In this document: positions 54,701-63,874 of the stretch, piece after piece | How the letters are laid out: each line of letters begins with the position of its first letter | Position numbering within the stretch: the stretch's first letter is position 1 | Assembly (NCBI RefSeq): GCF_000373265.1 | Contig: NZ_KB890769.1 | Span: 113,302 to 177,301 of the forward strand | Direction of reading: 5' to 3' | DNA from: Pontibacter roseus DSM 17521 | GTDB taxonomy: Bacteria; Bacteroidota; Bacteroidia; Cytophagales; Hymenobacteraceae | DNA length: 64,000 bases | Program-made: the position numbers and the translations under genes | Notes under the pieces: model-generated | Told to the model about the DNA's origin: nothing | Databases searched by the model: none | The model's input: the letters and a program-made list of their open reading frames with translations, nothing else

Positions 54701-57457
54701 TTAGATGGCAAACGCGCGCTCAACCAGCTCCTGCTGCTCTTTGCCGTGTATCTTGTTGTAGCCGGTGGCAGGCGATGCGCTTGGCTTGCGAGCCACCACA
54801 TCTTCCACACCGTGGCGCATGGTGCGCAGGATGTACATCCAGCTGCCCATGTTCTCCGGCTCTTCCTGCACCCAGTATACTTTCGCATTTTTGTACTGCT
54901 TCAGCTCCGCCTCCAGCTGCACTTTCGGGAACGGGGCCAGCTGCTCCATACGGATGATGGCCACATCGGTACGGTTGTTCTTCTGCTGCTCTTCCAACAG
55001 GTCGAAGTATACCTTACCAGTGCACAGCAATACTTTCTTCACAGATTTTGCAGATGCGTTCGCATCGCCAATCACTTCCCTGAACCCTCCTTTCGTGAAC
55101 TCCTCCACCGGAGAAACCACGTTCGGGTGGCGCAGCAATGACTTAGGCGCCATGTTGATGGCTGGCTTGCGGAACGGCAGCGCCAATTGCCGGCGCAGGA
55201 AGTGGAAGAAGTTAGCAGGTGTCGTGATGTTTGTCACGTACATATTGTTTTCGGCAGACAGCTGCAGGAAGCGTTCCGGACGGGCATTGGAGTGCTCCGG
55301 GCCTTGGCCTTCGTAGCCGTGCGGCAACAGCATCACTACGCCGTTCATGCGCTGCCACTTCGACTCAGTGGCAGAGATGAACTGGTCTATCATTACCTGG
55401 GCGCCGTTGGCGAAGTCGCCGAACTGAGCCTCCCATATAACCAGCGCGTTCGGGTTGGCCATGGCGTAACCGAACTCAAAGCCTAGCACGCCATACTCTG
55501 AAAGCAGGGAGTTGTAAATCTCCAGTTTTGGCTGTTTTTCCTGAATGTAGTTTAGGCTGGAGTAAGGGGCACTTGTGTTGGCATCGCGCAGCACGGCATG
55601 ACGGTGTGAGAACGTGCCACGCTGCACATCCTGCCCGCTCAGGCGTACAACTTTTCCTTCCAACAGGACAGAACCGTAGGCCAGCAGTTCGGCGGCAGCC
55701 CAGTTCAGCTGACGGCTCTCAAAGAACATATCCCGGCGCTCCTTAAGCAGCTTCTCAATCTGCTTAAGCGGCTTGAAGCCCTGCGGCACAGACGAAAGCG
55801 CCTGCCCTACTTTGGCTATCGCCTCTTCGGATATACCTGTCTCTGGCGACTGGTTGAAATCTTCAGGCTTGGAGCGACGCAGCGACTGCCACTCCTTCTC
55901 CAGGCTCTGGTAGTTGTAAGGAAGCGGCTTCTGCTTCACCATATCCAAGCGGTCCTGCAGCATCTGCCGGAACTCCTTGTCCATTGATTGGGCCAGTTCT
56001 GCATCAATCTCGCCGTGGCTTATCAACTCTTTGTTGTATACCTCGCGCGGGTTCGGGTGCTTGGATATCAGGTTGTACAAGTGTGGCTGGGTGAACTTCG
56101 GCTCGTCCGCCTCGTTGTGGCCATGACGGCGGTAGCACACCATGTCGATAAAGATGTCGTTTCCGAACCTCTGACGATACTCAGTTGCCAAACGCACGGC
56201 AAACACCACCGCTTCCGGGTCGTCTCCGTTCACGTGCAGCACTGGTGCATCGATTATCTTGGCTACGTCAGTACAGTAAATAGAAGAGCGGGCGTCTTCG
56301 AAATCAGTAGTGAAACCTACTTGGTTGTTGATGACGAAGTGTATCGTGCCGCCGGTCTGGTAGCCGTTTAGTTTGGCCATCTGCGTCACCTCGTACACAA
56401 TTCCCTGACCAGCCAAGGCCGCGTCTCCATGAATCAGTATCGGCAGGATTTGCTTCGGGTCTCTGTCGTACATGCAGTCAATCTTGGCACGCACAAAGCC
56501 TTCCACCACCGGGTTCACCGCCTCCAGGTGCGATGGGTTCGGGGCCAGCTTCAGGTTTACAGTATTACCTGACGGAGTCACCACCTCAGAAGAGAAGCCC
56601 ATGTGGTATTTCACGTCCCCGTCACCATAGGTCAAATCCGGAACGGCTGTGCCTTCAAACTCAGAGAAAATCTGCTCATAGGTCTTGCCCATGATGTTGG
56701 CCAGCACGTTCAGGCGACCGCGGTGAGCCATACCTATCACCACCTCTTTTGTGCCCAGTTCGGACGCTTTGTCAATGATAGCATCCAAGGCAGGTATAGT
56801 CGTTTCGCCGCCTTCCAGCGAGAAGCGTTTCTGGCCAAGGAACTTCGTATGCAGGAAGTTCTCAAACACCACCGCCTCGTTCAGCTTAGACAGGATGCGC
56901 TTTTTGTATTCTATACCCGGGTTGAAGGTCAGGAACTCTTTCTCGATTTTATTCTGCAGCCAAGCCAGCGTCTCCGGGTCACGGATATACATGTACTCGT
57001 AGCCAATCGGACCTTCGTAGATTTTCTGTACGGCTGCCACGATGTCGCGCAGCTTAGCGGGCCCGATGCCAATGATTTCACCCACCTGGAACACCGTATC
57101 CAGGTCTGCCTCGGAGAGACCGAAGTCTTTCAGGTCGAGCAGGGCCTTACGGTCTTTGCGCTCGCGCACCGGGTTAGTCTTGGAACGCAGGTGGCCGCGG
57201 GTGCGGTAGGCATATATAAAATTACGGACGGCCACTTCCTTGTCTGATTCACCGGCGGCTACAGGAGCCTTGGCTGGAGCGGCTTTGGCTGCGCCATCTG
57301 CCTCATGTCCGTTTTCGGTATAGGCTGTTGAGAACTCAAAGCCTTCAAAAAATTTGCGCCATCCAAAGTCTACTGACTCCGGGTCCTGCTGATAAGCTTT
57401 GTACAACTCATCGATGTAGGCACCATGCGCATTGGCGATATAGGTATATTTATCCAT
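54701..57457 (-). CDS. sucA: 2-oxoglutarate dehydrogenase E1
   Basis: 918-residue thiamine diphosphate enzyme that decarboxylates 2-oxoglutarate in the TCA cycle. N-terminal MDKYTYIANAHGAYIDELY and WRKFFEGFEF are typical of the E1o N-terminus; EFLTFNPGIEYKKRILSKLNEAVVFENFLHTKFLGQKRFSLEGGE and GMAHRGRLNVLANIMGK mark the ThDP domain, and the C-terminal domain includes LLPHGYEGQGPEHSNARPERFLQL. The start at 57457 is set by homology and by the promoter at 57485-57514; the longer frame adds ten spurious residues. First gene of the complex, with sucB next. Confidence 0.96.
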   Translation of the reverse strand: MDKYTYIANAHGAYIDELYKAYQQDPESVDFGWRKFFEGFEFSTAYTENGHEADGAAKAAPAKAPVAAGESDKEVAVRNFIYAYRTRGHLRSKTNPVRERKDRKALLDLKDFGLSEADLDTVFQVGEIIGIGPAKLRDIVAAVQKIYEGPIGYEYMYIRDPETLAWLQNKIEKEFLTFNPGIEYKKRILSKLNEAVVFENFLHTKFLGQKRFSLEGGETTIPALDAIIDKASELGTKEVVIGMAHRGRLNVLANIMGKTYEQIFSEFEGTAVPDLTYGDGDVKYHMGFSSEVVTPSGNTVNLKLAPNPSHLEAVNPVVEGFVRAKIDCMYDRDPKQILPILIHGDAALAGQGIVYEVTQMAKLNGYQTGGTIHFVINNQVGFTTDFEDARSSIYCTDVAKIIDAPVLHVNGDDPEAVVFAVRLATEYRQRFGNDIFIDMVCYRRHGHNEADEPKFTQPHLYNLISKHPNPREVYNKELISHGEIDAELAQSMDKEFRQMLQDRLDMVKQKPLPYNYQSLEKEWQSLRRSKPEDFNQSPETGISEEAIAKVGQALSSVPQGFKPLKQIEKLLKERRDMFFESRQLNWAAAELLAYGSVLLEGKVVRLSGQDVQRGTFSHRHAVLRDANTSAPYSSLNYIQEKQPKLEIYNSLLSEYGVLGFEFGYAMANPNALVIWEAQFGDFANGAQVMIDQFISATESKWQRMNGVVMLLPHGYEGQGPEHSNARPERFLQLSAENNMYVTNITTPANFFHFLRRQLALPFRKPAINMAPKSLLRHPNVVSPVEEFTKGGFREVIGDANASAKSVKKVLLCTGKVYFDLLEEQQKNNRTDVAIIRMEQLAPFPKVQLEAELKQYKNAKVYWVQEEPENMGSWMYILRTMRHGVEDVVARKPSASPATGYNKIHGKEQQELVERAFAI

Positions 57458-57484
57458 AGTCAACTTTACGGCTGTGTGTAAAGG

Positions 57485-57514
57485 CAAAGTTATGAGTATT
57501 TACAAGAAATCAAA
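57485..57514 (-). promoter_or_regulatory. sucA promoter
   Basis: On the minus strand TTTG (57511-57514), an 18-base gap and TAACTTTG (57485-57492); the ATG is at 57457. Confidence 0.6.
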
Positions 57515-57750
57515 CTTTATGTATTCGCATACACAAATATGCCTGTTTTACAACTAGCTACCATACCCTTATACCTGTATTAGTCTAAGTTGTTATCCCT
57601 AAGACATCGGCAAGAGCAGCGGCGTCTTTCCCCGCTTATGTACTTTTTGATTGATGTATAGCCTGTTGCGAAGCGAAGCAGAAGTAAATAGAAACATAGG
57701 CACTTATAGCGGCCAATGGTTGTTTTGGTAGAGCAACACGAGAAGCACCA

Positions 57751-58236
57751 TTGGCTACCAAAAAGAGAACTAAGAAATATAAAGCCACGGCCGCAGCGGC
57801 CCCTCTTACCGCACAGGAGAAAACAGCGCGTTATATGCGGGGCAACAAAGCCAAAAATACCATACCTGAGCTGCTGCTACGCAGTGCGCTATGGGAAAAC
57901 GGCTTGCGTGGCTACCGTCTGCACTGGCGTAAAGCTCCCGGCAAGCCTGATATCTGCTATCCCTCCAGAAGGCTAGCCATCTTTGTGCATGGCTGTTTCT
58001 GGCACCGGTGCCCTCACTGCCAACCGGCTTTCCCTAAATCAAACCAGCCGTTCTGGGAGGAGAAGTTCCGCCGGAACCAGCAACGCGATGAACGTTACAA
58101 GATGATGTACCGGGAAGCTGGATGGCATCAGCTCGTCATCTGGGAGTGCCAGTTGCGAGATAATCTGGATGGCTGTATCACGCTGATACGGGAGCTGCAC
58201 CGGGGTGTGCCGCCCAGTTGGCAGGTAGCAGCCTGA
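57751..58236 (+). CDS. very short patch repair (Vsr) endonuclease
   Basis: 161 residues. Vsr nicks next to T:G mismatches created by deamination of 5-methylcytosine. Diagnostic segments are MRGNKAKNTIPELLLRSALWENGLRGYRLH, PGKPDICYPSRRLAIFVHGCFWHRCPHCQPAFPKSN (catalytic Asp in KPDI, then the HGCFWHRC zinc-site region) and WHQLVIWECQL near the end. The start is a TTG; the N-terminal 30 residues before the conserved MRGNKAKNT are basic. No cytosine methyltransferase is present in the window, so the partner enzyme lies elsewhere or is absent. Confidence 0.93.
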   Translation: MATKKRTKKYKATAAAAPLTAQEKTARYMRGNKAKNTIPELLLRSALWENGLRGYRLHWRKAPGKPDICYPSRRLAIFVHGCFWHRCPHCQPAFPKSNQPFWEEKFRRNQQRDERYKMMYREAGWHQLVIWECQLRDNLDGCITLIRELHRGVPPSWQVAA

Positions 58237-58311
58237 CCAAAACGCGGGGTGGTGCAACTATAGGTATGAATTAAAGTATTATCTTCAGTACCTAAACTAG
58301 CAACCTACCCT

Positions 58312-60051
58312 ATGAAAAAGAATGTAGCCTGCCTGGCACTGCTTGGCCTGCTCGCGTTTGCCTGCAACGAGAGCTCCCGTGAAGTGGCCGAAACCACTGA
58401 AGAGGAGAACGGAACAGAAGCAGTCAACGACAGCACGAACCTGCAGCCCGCTCTGCAAAGCATCACTACCGACGATTTGCTGCGCCATACCCAAGTGCTT
58501 GCCTCAGACGCCTTTGAAGGCCGAGGCCCTGGCACCGCCGGCGAAGACTCCACAGTCAACTACCTCACTCGTGAGTTCAAGCGCATAGGACTGCAACCCG
58601 GCAACCCGGATGGCACCTTTGTGCAGGAAGTGCCCATGTTCGGTTTCACAGCACAACCAAAAGCCAACCTTACAGCAGGCGGCAAAACCATCAACCTGAA
58701 TTTCCCAAGCGACTATGTGGCGGTTTCGCGTCGCTTTGTGCCAGATGTCAACGTCAACAACTCAGACATCGTCTTTGTAGGTTACGGCATTGTGGCACCC
58801 GAATACGGCTGGGACGACTACAAAGGTATAGATGTGAAAGGCAAGACGATTGTGATGCTTATCAACGACCCGCCTATACCTAGCCCGGGAAACCCAAACC
58901 AACTCGACAGTACTATGTTCGGGGGAAAGGCCATGACCTACTACGGCCGCTGGACATACAAATATGAGATAGCCGCTGAGAAAGGCGCCGCCGCTGCCAT
59001 CATCATCCACGAGACGGAGCCTGCTGGCTATCCTTACGAGGTGGTGTCAGGCAGCTGGAGCCGCGAGAACTTCGACATCAGCAACCCCGGCAAAAACATG
59101 GATCGTGTGGCGGTGGAGTCCTGGATAACGGAGGGCAAGGCCCGAGAGCTTTTCACGGCTGCCGGCAATAACTTTGAAAGGCTGAAGGAGGCCGCCAAGC
59201 AGAAAGGCTTCAAGCCTGTCGCTCTGAACGCAAAGGCTAACTTCACTATTAAGAACCAGCTGCGCGAAATAAAATCCAGAAACATTGTCGCCAAGTTGGA
59301 GGGCGCTGACCCGCAACTCAAGGAGGAGTATGTGGTATACACAGCTCATTGGGACCACTTGGGCAAAGACGACAAGCTGAAGGGAGACCAGGTATACAAC
59401 GGTGCACTCGACAATGCGACCGGCACCGCCGGACTTCTGGAACTTGCCGAGGCTTTCGCTGAACTACCCACCAAACCTGAACGCTCAATTCTTTTCCTGG
59501 CAGTCACGGCTGAGGAGAAAGGGCTGCTCGGCTCCAAGTACTATGCAGAGAACCCACTGTACCCACTTAACAAGACGCTGGCCAACATCAACATGGATAT
59601 ACTGAATGCCTATAGCCCGACAGAAGACGTGATTGTGATAGGGTATGGAAACTCGACGCTAGAGGACATCCTAGAAGAGGAGGCGCGCTCTCAGAACAGG
59701 CGTATTGTGCCGGAGGCCTCACCTGAAAAAGGCTCTTTCTACCGCTCCGATCACTTTGAATTTGCCAAGAAGGGTGTTCCGGCGCTGTACGCCAAGTCTG
59801 GCGTGATAGGTCGCGACCAAGCCGCTGACTTTATCACGAAGAAGCAGGAGCAATACACAGCCGACGATTACCACAAAGTAAGTGACGAGGTGCGAGAAGA
59901 CTGGAACCTGCAAGGAGCCGTAGAGGACCTGCAACTGTACTTCCGAGTCGGCCTACGGGTAGCCAATGGAGGTACTTATCCGGAGTGGAAGCCCAACTCA
60001 GAGTTCAAGGCGCGCCGCGACAGTTCACTCCAGCAACAGGCAACGCAGTAA
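58312..60051 (+). CDS. M28-family metallopeptidase lipoprotein with PA insert
   Basis: 579 residues. The lipobox LAFAC gives Cys18. A PA-type protease-associated region (about 130-260; VFVGYGIVAPEYGWDDYKGIDVKGKTIVMLINDPP) sits inside the peptidase. The zinc site is visible as HWDHLGKDD, GALDNATGTAGLLELAEAF, AEEKGLLGSKYY, NMDILNAY and SDHFEFAKKGVPAL. It should be an aminopeptidase anchored in a membrane facing the periplasm or outside. Single-gene unit with a terminator. Confidence 0.93.
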   Translation: MKKNVACLALLGLLAFACNESSREVAETTEEENGTEAVNDSTNLQPALQSITTDDLLRHTQVLASDAFEGRGPGTAGEDSTVNYLTREFKRIGLQPGNPDGTFVQEVPMFGFTAQPKANLTAGGKTINLNFPSDYVAVSRRFVPDVNVNNSDIVFVGYGIVAPEYGWDDYKGIDVKGKTIVMLINDPPIPSPGNPNQLDSTMFGGKAMTYYGRWTYKYEIAAEKGAAAAIIIHETEPAGYPYEVVSGSWSRENFDISNPGKNMDRVAVESWITEGKARELFTAAGNNFERLKEAAKQKGFKPVALNAKANFTIKNQLREIKSRNIVAKLEGADPQLKEEYVVYTAHWDHLGKDDKLKGDQVYNGALDNATGTAGLLELAEAFAELPTKPERSILFLAVTAEEKGLLGSKYYAENPLYPLNKTLANINMDILNAYSPTEDVIVIGYGNSTLEDILEEEARSQNRRIVPEASPEKGSFYRSDHFEFAKKGVPALYAKSGVIGRDQAADFITKKQEQYTADDYHKVSDEVREDWNLQGAVEDLQLYFRVGLRVANGGTYPEWKPNSEFKARRDSSLQQQATQ

Positions 60052-60430
60052 CTATACCTTGGTAAGAATAGAGCCTTCCTCTTAAGGGGGCTCTATCTAT
60101 TTCCCCTTGCAATGGAGGCATCCAACTGTGATGTATCTGCGCACCAGTTCAACATTTTTCCATAGGTTGAGTACTTTGCCTTTGCGCTATCGTCTAACAA
60201 ACTCTTAACTACAAATTAAATTAATACAAATATTCTGATTTTGGCAATCATCTTCAATCAGGTATAGCCTAAGCACAGCTATCAACTTACCCTTTAAAAC
60301 CAGCTGTATACCTGCACATTACATACCGTCCACCCTTTTTGGAGGCACATTTTAAAATCTTATGGGTTACCTTTCCGTATAAACAGAATAAATAAGTACA
60401 AAATTACTTGTTTAACTAAACTTGAAAACC
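60052..60430. other. spacer after the M28 peptidase
   Basis: Holds a terminator at 60068-60096 and an AT-rich region (60320-60420) that should carry the promoter of the next gene. No ORF of note. Confidence 0.55.
60068..60105 (+). terminator. terminator after the M28 peptidase
   Basis: ATAGAGCC (60068-60075) pairs with GGCTCTAT (60089-60096), followed by CTATTT. Confidence 0.6.
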
Positions 60431-60652
60431 ATGAAAAAGACCATAAAATTAGCTTTCGCTGCTTTCGCGTTTTTTGCTTTCACAGCATGTGGTACTGATA
60501 ACAACACAGCTACTGAAACAGACACTGTTGACGAAGTAGAAACTGATATGGACATGAATACAGATATGGAAGCTGATACTACAACTGTACAGGACACCAC
60601 CGTGAATGATGGTGTTGCAGATGATATACCAGAAGAAAAGCCAATTCAGTAA
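60431..60652 (+). CDS. small acidic Thr/Asp-rich lipoprotein
   Basis: 73 residues from the ATG at 60431. The lipobox FTAC gives Cys20. The mature part is nearly all Thr, Asp, Glu, Asn and Met (for example ETDMDMNTDMEADTTT), strongly acidic and probably disordered. Resembles in composition the lead-in of the GTTT lipoprotein at 34491. Followed by a strong terminator. Function unknown. Confidence 0.75.
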   Translation: MKKTIKLAFAAFAFFAFTACGTDNNTATETDTVDEVETDMDMNTDMEADTTTVQDTTVNDGVADDIPEEKPIQ

Positions 60653-60673
60653 TCTTATTAAATAAGTTGAGAT

Positions 60674-60714
60674 AGAAGAGGTCTCTGCCAATAGCTGGCA
60701 GAGACCTCTTTTTT
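60674..60714 (+). terminator. terminator after the acidic lipoprotein
   Basis: Perfect 15-bp stem AAGAGGTCTCTGCCA (60676-60690) and TGGCAGAGACCTCTT (60696-60710), followed by TTTTG. Confidence 0.9.
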
Positions 60715-60802
60715 GTTTGGAGTAGCTAGAATGCATACCTAGCGTTCAAAGAAAAAGCGCCACTTCATACCAAGATGCCTTAATACTTGCTAAATTTAGC
60801 AT

Positions 60803-61990
60803 ATGGAAAATATGCCTTTGACAGAGGATGGCGCTACTATCGTGCTGATAGCGTCGGATGAAGCGTTGCGAGGAGCTGCTGCTCAATTGCAACGCTGTCA
60901 CGAGCTTGCGCTCGACCTGGAATTCGACCAGAACCGCTTTACCTATGGTTTCAATTTGTGCCTTGTCCAGATAGCTGATGGCGATGGCACCTGCTATATC
61001 ATTGACCCACTCCCCATCAGCGACTTGAGTCCCCTCTTCGCTGTGATTGAAAATCCAGCCATCACAAAAATCATCCACCACTCCAACAACGACATCCTAT
61101 TACTCGACAAGATGGGATGCCACATTAAGGGAGTGATGGATACCGATGTAGCCGCTAAGATTCTCAACTACGAGCGGTCGTCGCTGGCTACAGTCTTGAA
61201 AGAGGAGTTCGGTAAGGAGATAGACAAGTCACAGCAGTCCAGTAACTGGAACAAGCGCCCGCTCACAGAGGAGCAGCTACGTTACGCCGCCATCGACGTG
61301 ATATACCTGCACAAAATCAAAGCCAGGTTGCTGGAGGAGATTGAGAGGCTCGGGCGCCTGCACTGGCTGCAAGAAGAGAACCACTTGCTGGAGCAACTGC
61401 ACTATACTGAGCCAGAAAACCCGCACCTCAAACTTCGCCATGCTTTCCGGCTGAACTACTACCAGCAGTACATCCTGAAAGCCATGTTCGCTTTCCGGGA
61501 TGTTATGGCCCGCCAGTTCGACAAACCTGCCCCCTACGTCATTCCGAACGATGCCTTGGTAGAGCTGGCCAATAACCCCAACACGGATGTACATGAATGG
61601 CTCAACCACACCAAAGGGATTCATGGAAGCCTGAAGAAGCCTAAGAATGAGCGTCTGTTTCAAGATGCCCTCCAACAGGCGAAGGAGGAGGCCAAAACGA
61701 ACCACATCAGCCATGACTATCCCGAGAACCGCTTCCACAGACCGCTGCGTACACCTGAGACAGAGCGACGCAAAGAGCAACTGACAGAAGTGCAAAAGCA
61801 TATCATGGAGAAGTACGGAGAGTATACCTCTAGGCTGATAATGAACCAGAGCCTCATCACGGACTACAGCCAGACCGGCCGCTTGCGCTGCATGAAAAAA
61901 TATGCAGCCGACATTGTTCTACAGGCGGCCCAGGAGTTAGGTATGGCTATACCTATTATGGAGCCAACAGAGCCAAATGAATGCAATTAA
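60803..61990 (+). CDS. rnd: ribonuclease D
   Basis: 395 residues. The DEDDy 3'-5' exonuclease domain carries LALDLEFDQNRF (Asp, Glu), HHSNNDILLL (Asp) and RYAAIDVIYLHKI (Tyr, Asp). An HRDC-type nucleic-acid-binding domain follows (about 210-290, RHAFRLNYYQQYILKAMFAFRDVMARQFDKPAPYVIPNDAL). The last 100 residues are a basic helical tail. It matures stable RNA 3' ends such as tRNA. It lies 34 bases before aspA on the same strand and may be co-transcribed. Confidence 0.9.
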   Translation: MENMPLTEDGATIVLIASDEALRGAAAQLQRCHELALDLEFDQNRFTYGFNLCLVQIADGDGTCYIIDPLPISDLSPLFAVIENPAITKIIHHSNNDILLLDKMGCHIKGVMDTDVAAKILNYERSSLATVLKEEFGKEIDKSQQSSNWNKRPLTEEQLRYAAIDVIYLHKIKARLLEEIERLGRLHWLQEENHLLEQLHYTEPENPHLKLRHAFRLNYYQQYILKAMFAFRDVMARQFDKPAPYVIPNDALVELANNPNTDVHEWLNHTKGIHGSLKKPKNERLFQDALQQAKEEAKTNHISHDYPENRFHRPLRTPETERRKEQLTEVQKHIMEKYGEYTSRLIMNQSLITDYSQTGRLRCMKKYAADIVLQAAQELGMAIPIMEPTEPNECN

Positions 61991-62024
61991 ACAAGTATTT
62001 CTACAGACACATCTACAATAGAAC

Positions 62025-63434
62025 ATGGATACATTCAGAAAAGAGCATGACTTTTTAGGAGAAAGAGACATTCCGGATGCAGTATATTATGGCATACAGA
62101 CCACTCGAGCTCTTGAGAACTTCCATATCACAGGTATACCCATCGCCAAAGAGCCTCTCTTTATCAAGGCGTTCGCCTATGTGAAAAAGGCCGCTGCTCT
62201 AGCAAATCAGCAATGCGGAGTGTTAAGTGCAGAAGTAACAGAGGCTATCTGCTATGCTTGCGACAGGCTCATAGCAGGCGAGTATCTTGATCAATTCGTT
62301 ACGGATATGATACAGGGAGGGGCGGGCACTTCTGTAAACATGAACGTGAACGAAGTAATTGCCAATATCGGGCTGGAGCACCTAGGTCATCAGAAAGGCA
62401 TGTACAATCACCTGCACCCCAACAACCATGTCAACTGCTCACAGTCTACCAACGATGCCTATCCAACTGCTTTCCGACTCGCCTTGTACTGGAAAATACA
62501 GAGCTTCATCGGAAGTCTGGAGGCACTGCAAAAGTCTTTTGCCGTCAAAGGAGAGGAGTTTAACCATGTATTGAAGATGGGACGCACACAGCTGCAAGAT
62601 GCTGTTCCGATGACGCTCGGGGCCGAATTCCATGGTTTCTCTACAACTATACGTGAAGATATACAGCGCCTGCATGAGGTGAAGGCACTCATCTGCGAAA
62701 TTAATATGGGGGCAACTGCCATAGGCACCTCTATCAATGCACCAGAGGGATATCCACAAATAGTAACACAAATACTGGCTGACTTGTCAGGTATACCTGT
62801 CGTGCTAGCCGAGGATTTAATCGAGGCTACCTGCGACACAGGAGCTTATGTGCAGGTCTCCGGCGTGCTAAAACGCTGTGCTGTCAAAGTCTCCAAGATT
62901 TGTAATGACTTGAGGCTCTTATCTTCAGGACCAAGAGCTGGACTGAACGAGATAAACCTACCAAGAATGCAGCCGGGATCCTCAATCATGCCCGGCAAAG
63001 TAAATCCGGTTATACCTGAAGTGGTAAACCAAACCGCCTATTACGTAGTGGGCGCAGACATGACCATTACCATGGCGGCAGAATCCGGCCAATTACAGTT
63101 GAACGTGATGGAACCTGTGATTGCTTTTAGCCTCTTCAGTTCACTCTCCTACCTAGAGAATGCGTGCTATACTTTGCAATCCAAATGTGTGGACGGAATA
63201 ACAGCTAATGAGGAGATTTGCAAGAATATGGTGATGAACAGCATTGGTATTGTCACGTCTCTCAATCCTATAATAGGATACGAGGCTTCCGCATCCATTG
63301 CTAAAGAAGCTCTGGCAACAGGAAAGTCAATCCATGAAATCACTGTGTTGGAACGGAAAATAATAACCCAAGCTAAATGGGATGAAATTTTCTCAATCGA
63401 GAACCTCATTCACCCAAAGTTCATAAACGTTTAA
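62025..63434 (+). CDS. aspA: aspartate ammonia-lyase
   Basis: 469-residue fumarase/aspartase superfamily enzyme converting aspartate to fumarate and ammonia. The N-terminus MDTFRKEHDFLGERDIPDAVYYGIQTTRALENF and the mobile signature loop GSSIMPGKVNPVIPEV identify it; QGGAGTSVNMNVNEVIAN and HPNNHVNCSQSTNDAYPTAFRLA are also present. Fumarase C shares these motifs, but the EHD-LGE-IP start and the N-terminal pattern favour aspartase. The GGTATA-type word is rare in its second half. A very strong terminator follows. Confidence 0.88.
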   Translation: MDTFRKEHDFLGERDIPDAVYYGIQTTRALENFHITGIPIAKEPLFIKAFAYVKKAAALANQQCGVLSAEVTEAICYACDRLIAGEYLDQFVTDMIQGGAGTSVNMNVNEVIANIGLEHLGHQKGMYNHLHPNNHVNCSQSTNDAYPTAFRLALYWKIQSFIGSLEALQKSFAVKGEEFNHVLKMGRTQLQDAVPMTLGAEFHGFSTTIREDIQRLHEVKALICEINMGATAIGTSINAPEGYPQIVTQILADLSGIPVVLAEDLIEATCDTGAYVQVSGVLKRCAVKVSKICNDLRLLSSGPRAGLNEINLPRMQPGSSIMPGKVNPVIPEVVNQTAYYVVGADMTITMAAESGQLQLNVMEPVIAFSLFSSLSYLENACYTLQSKCVDGITANEEICKNMVMNSIGIVTSLNPIIGYEASASIAKEALATGKSIHEITVLERKIITQAKWDEIFSIENLIHPKFINV

Positions 63435-63456
63435 AAGCCGCCGCTCAAATTGCCCA

Positions 63457-63518
63457 CAATTACAAAGAAGAGGGGCTTCGCAGTCGTTTGCGAAGCCCTC
63501 TTCTTTGTAATTGTTTCT
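63457..63518 (+). terminator. strong aspA terminator
   Basis: A 25-bp nearly perfect stem runs from CAATTACAAAGAAGAGGGG (63457) to TTCTTTGTAATTG (63513), followed by TTTCTTC. Confidence 0.92.
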
Positions 63519-63716
63519 TCCCCCTACTAAAGAGTGTGTTTCCGCACTGTCTATTAATAAGTAATAATGAGTCTACTGATACTTACCTGACACTACTGAC
63601 GATTTGAGTAGGTCAAGAAGCGTGGCTGCAGTACATTGAAAATACTGTAGCTTTACTTGTATCAATTCACAACTGTGCAGACACTCTTTTAGAAGAATTG
63701 CCTGGCTTTAAACGCG

Positions 63717-63753
63717 GACGGCCCCCGCGTCCATGTCGGATGCGGGGGCCGTC
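63717..63753 (-). terminator. rRNA operon terminator
   Basis: GACGGCCCCCGC (63717-63728) pairs with GCGGGGGCCGTC (63742-63753). The 5S lies to its right on the minus strand. The U-tract is weak. Confidence 0.65.
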
Positions 63754-63765
63754 TCGTCTGTTGGG

Positions 63766-63874
63766 GTTGGCGGCCACCTACTCTCCCGGGTGTGACCCCA
63801 GTACCATCGGCGCAGCCGGGCTTAACTTCTCTGTTCGGGATGGGAAGAGGTGGACACCGGCGCCATAGCCGCCA
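63766..63874 (-). rRNA. 5S ribosomal RNA
   Basis: On the minus strand the RNA starts TGGCGGCTATGGCGCCGG and includes CCATCCCGAACAGAGAAGTT, ending GAGTAGGTGGCCGCCA. The two ends pair (TGGCGGC with GCCGCCA), forming helix I. About 109 nt. 126 bases of spacer follow to the right edge; the 23S and 16S genes must lie beyond it. Confidence 0.95.

Larger units (their letters stand above)
63435..63765. other. spacer between aspA and the 5S rRNA
   Basis: Holds the aspA terminator (63457-63513) and the rRNA operon terminator (63717-63753). Between them nothing recognisable was seen; no tRNA. Confidence 0.6.
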
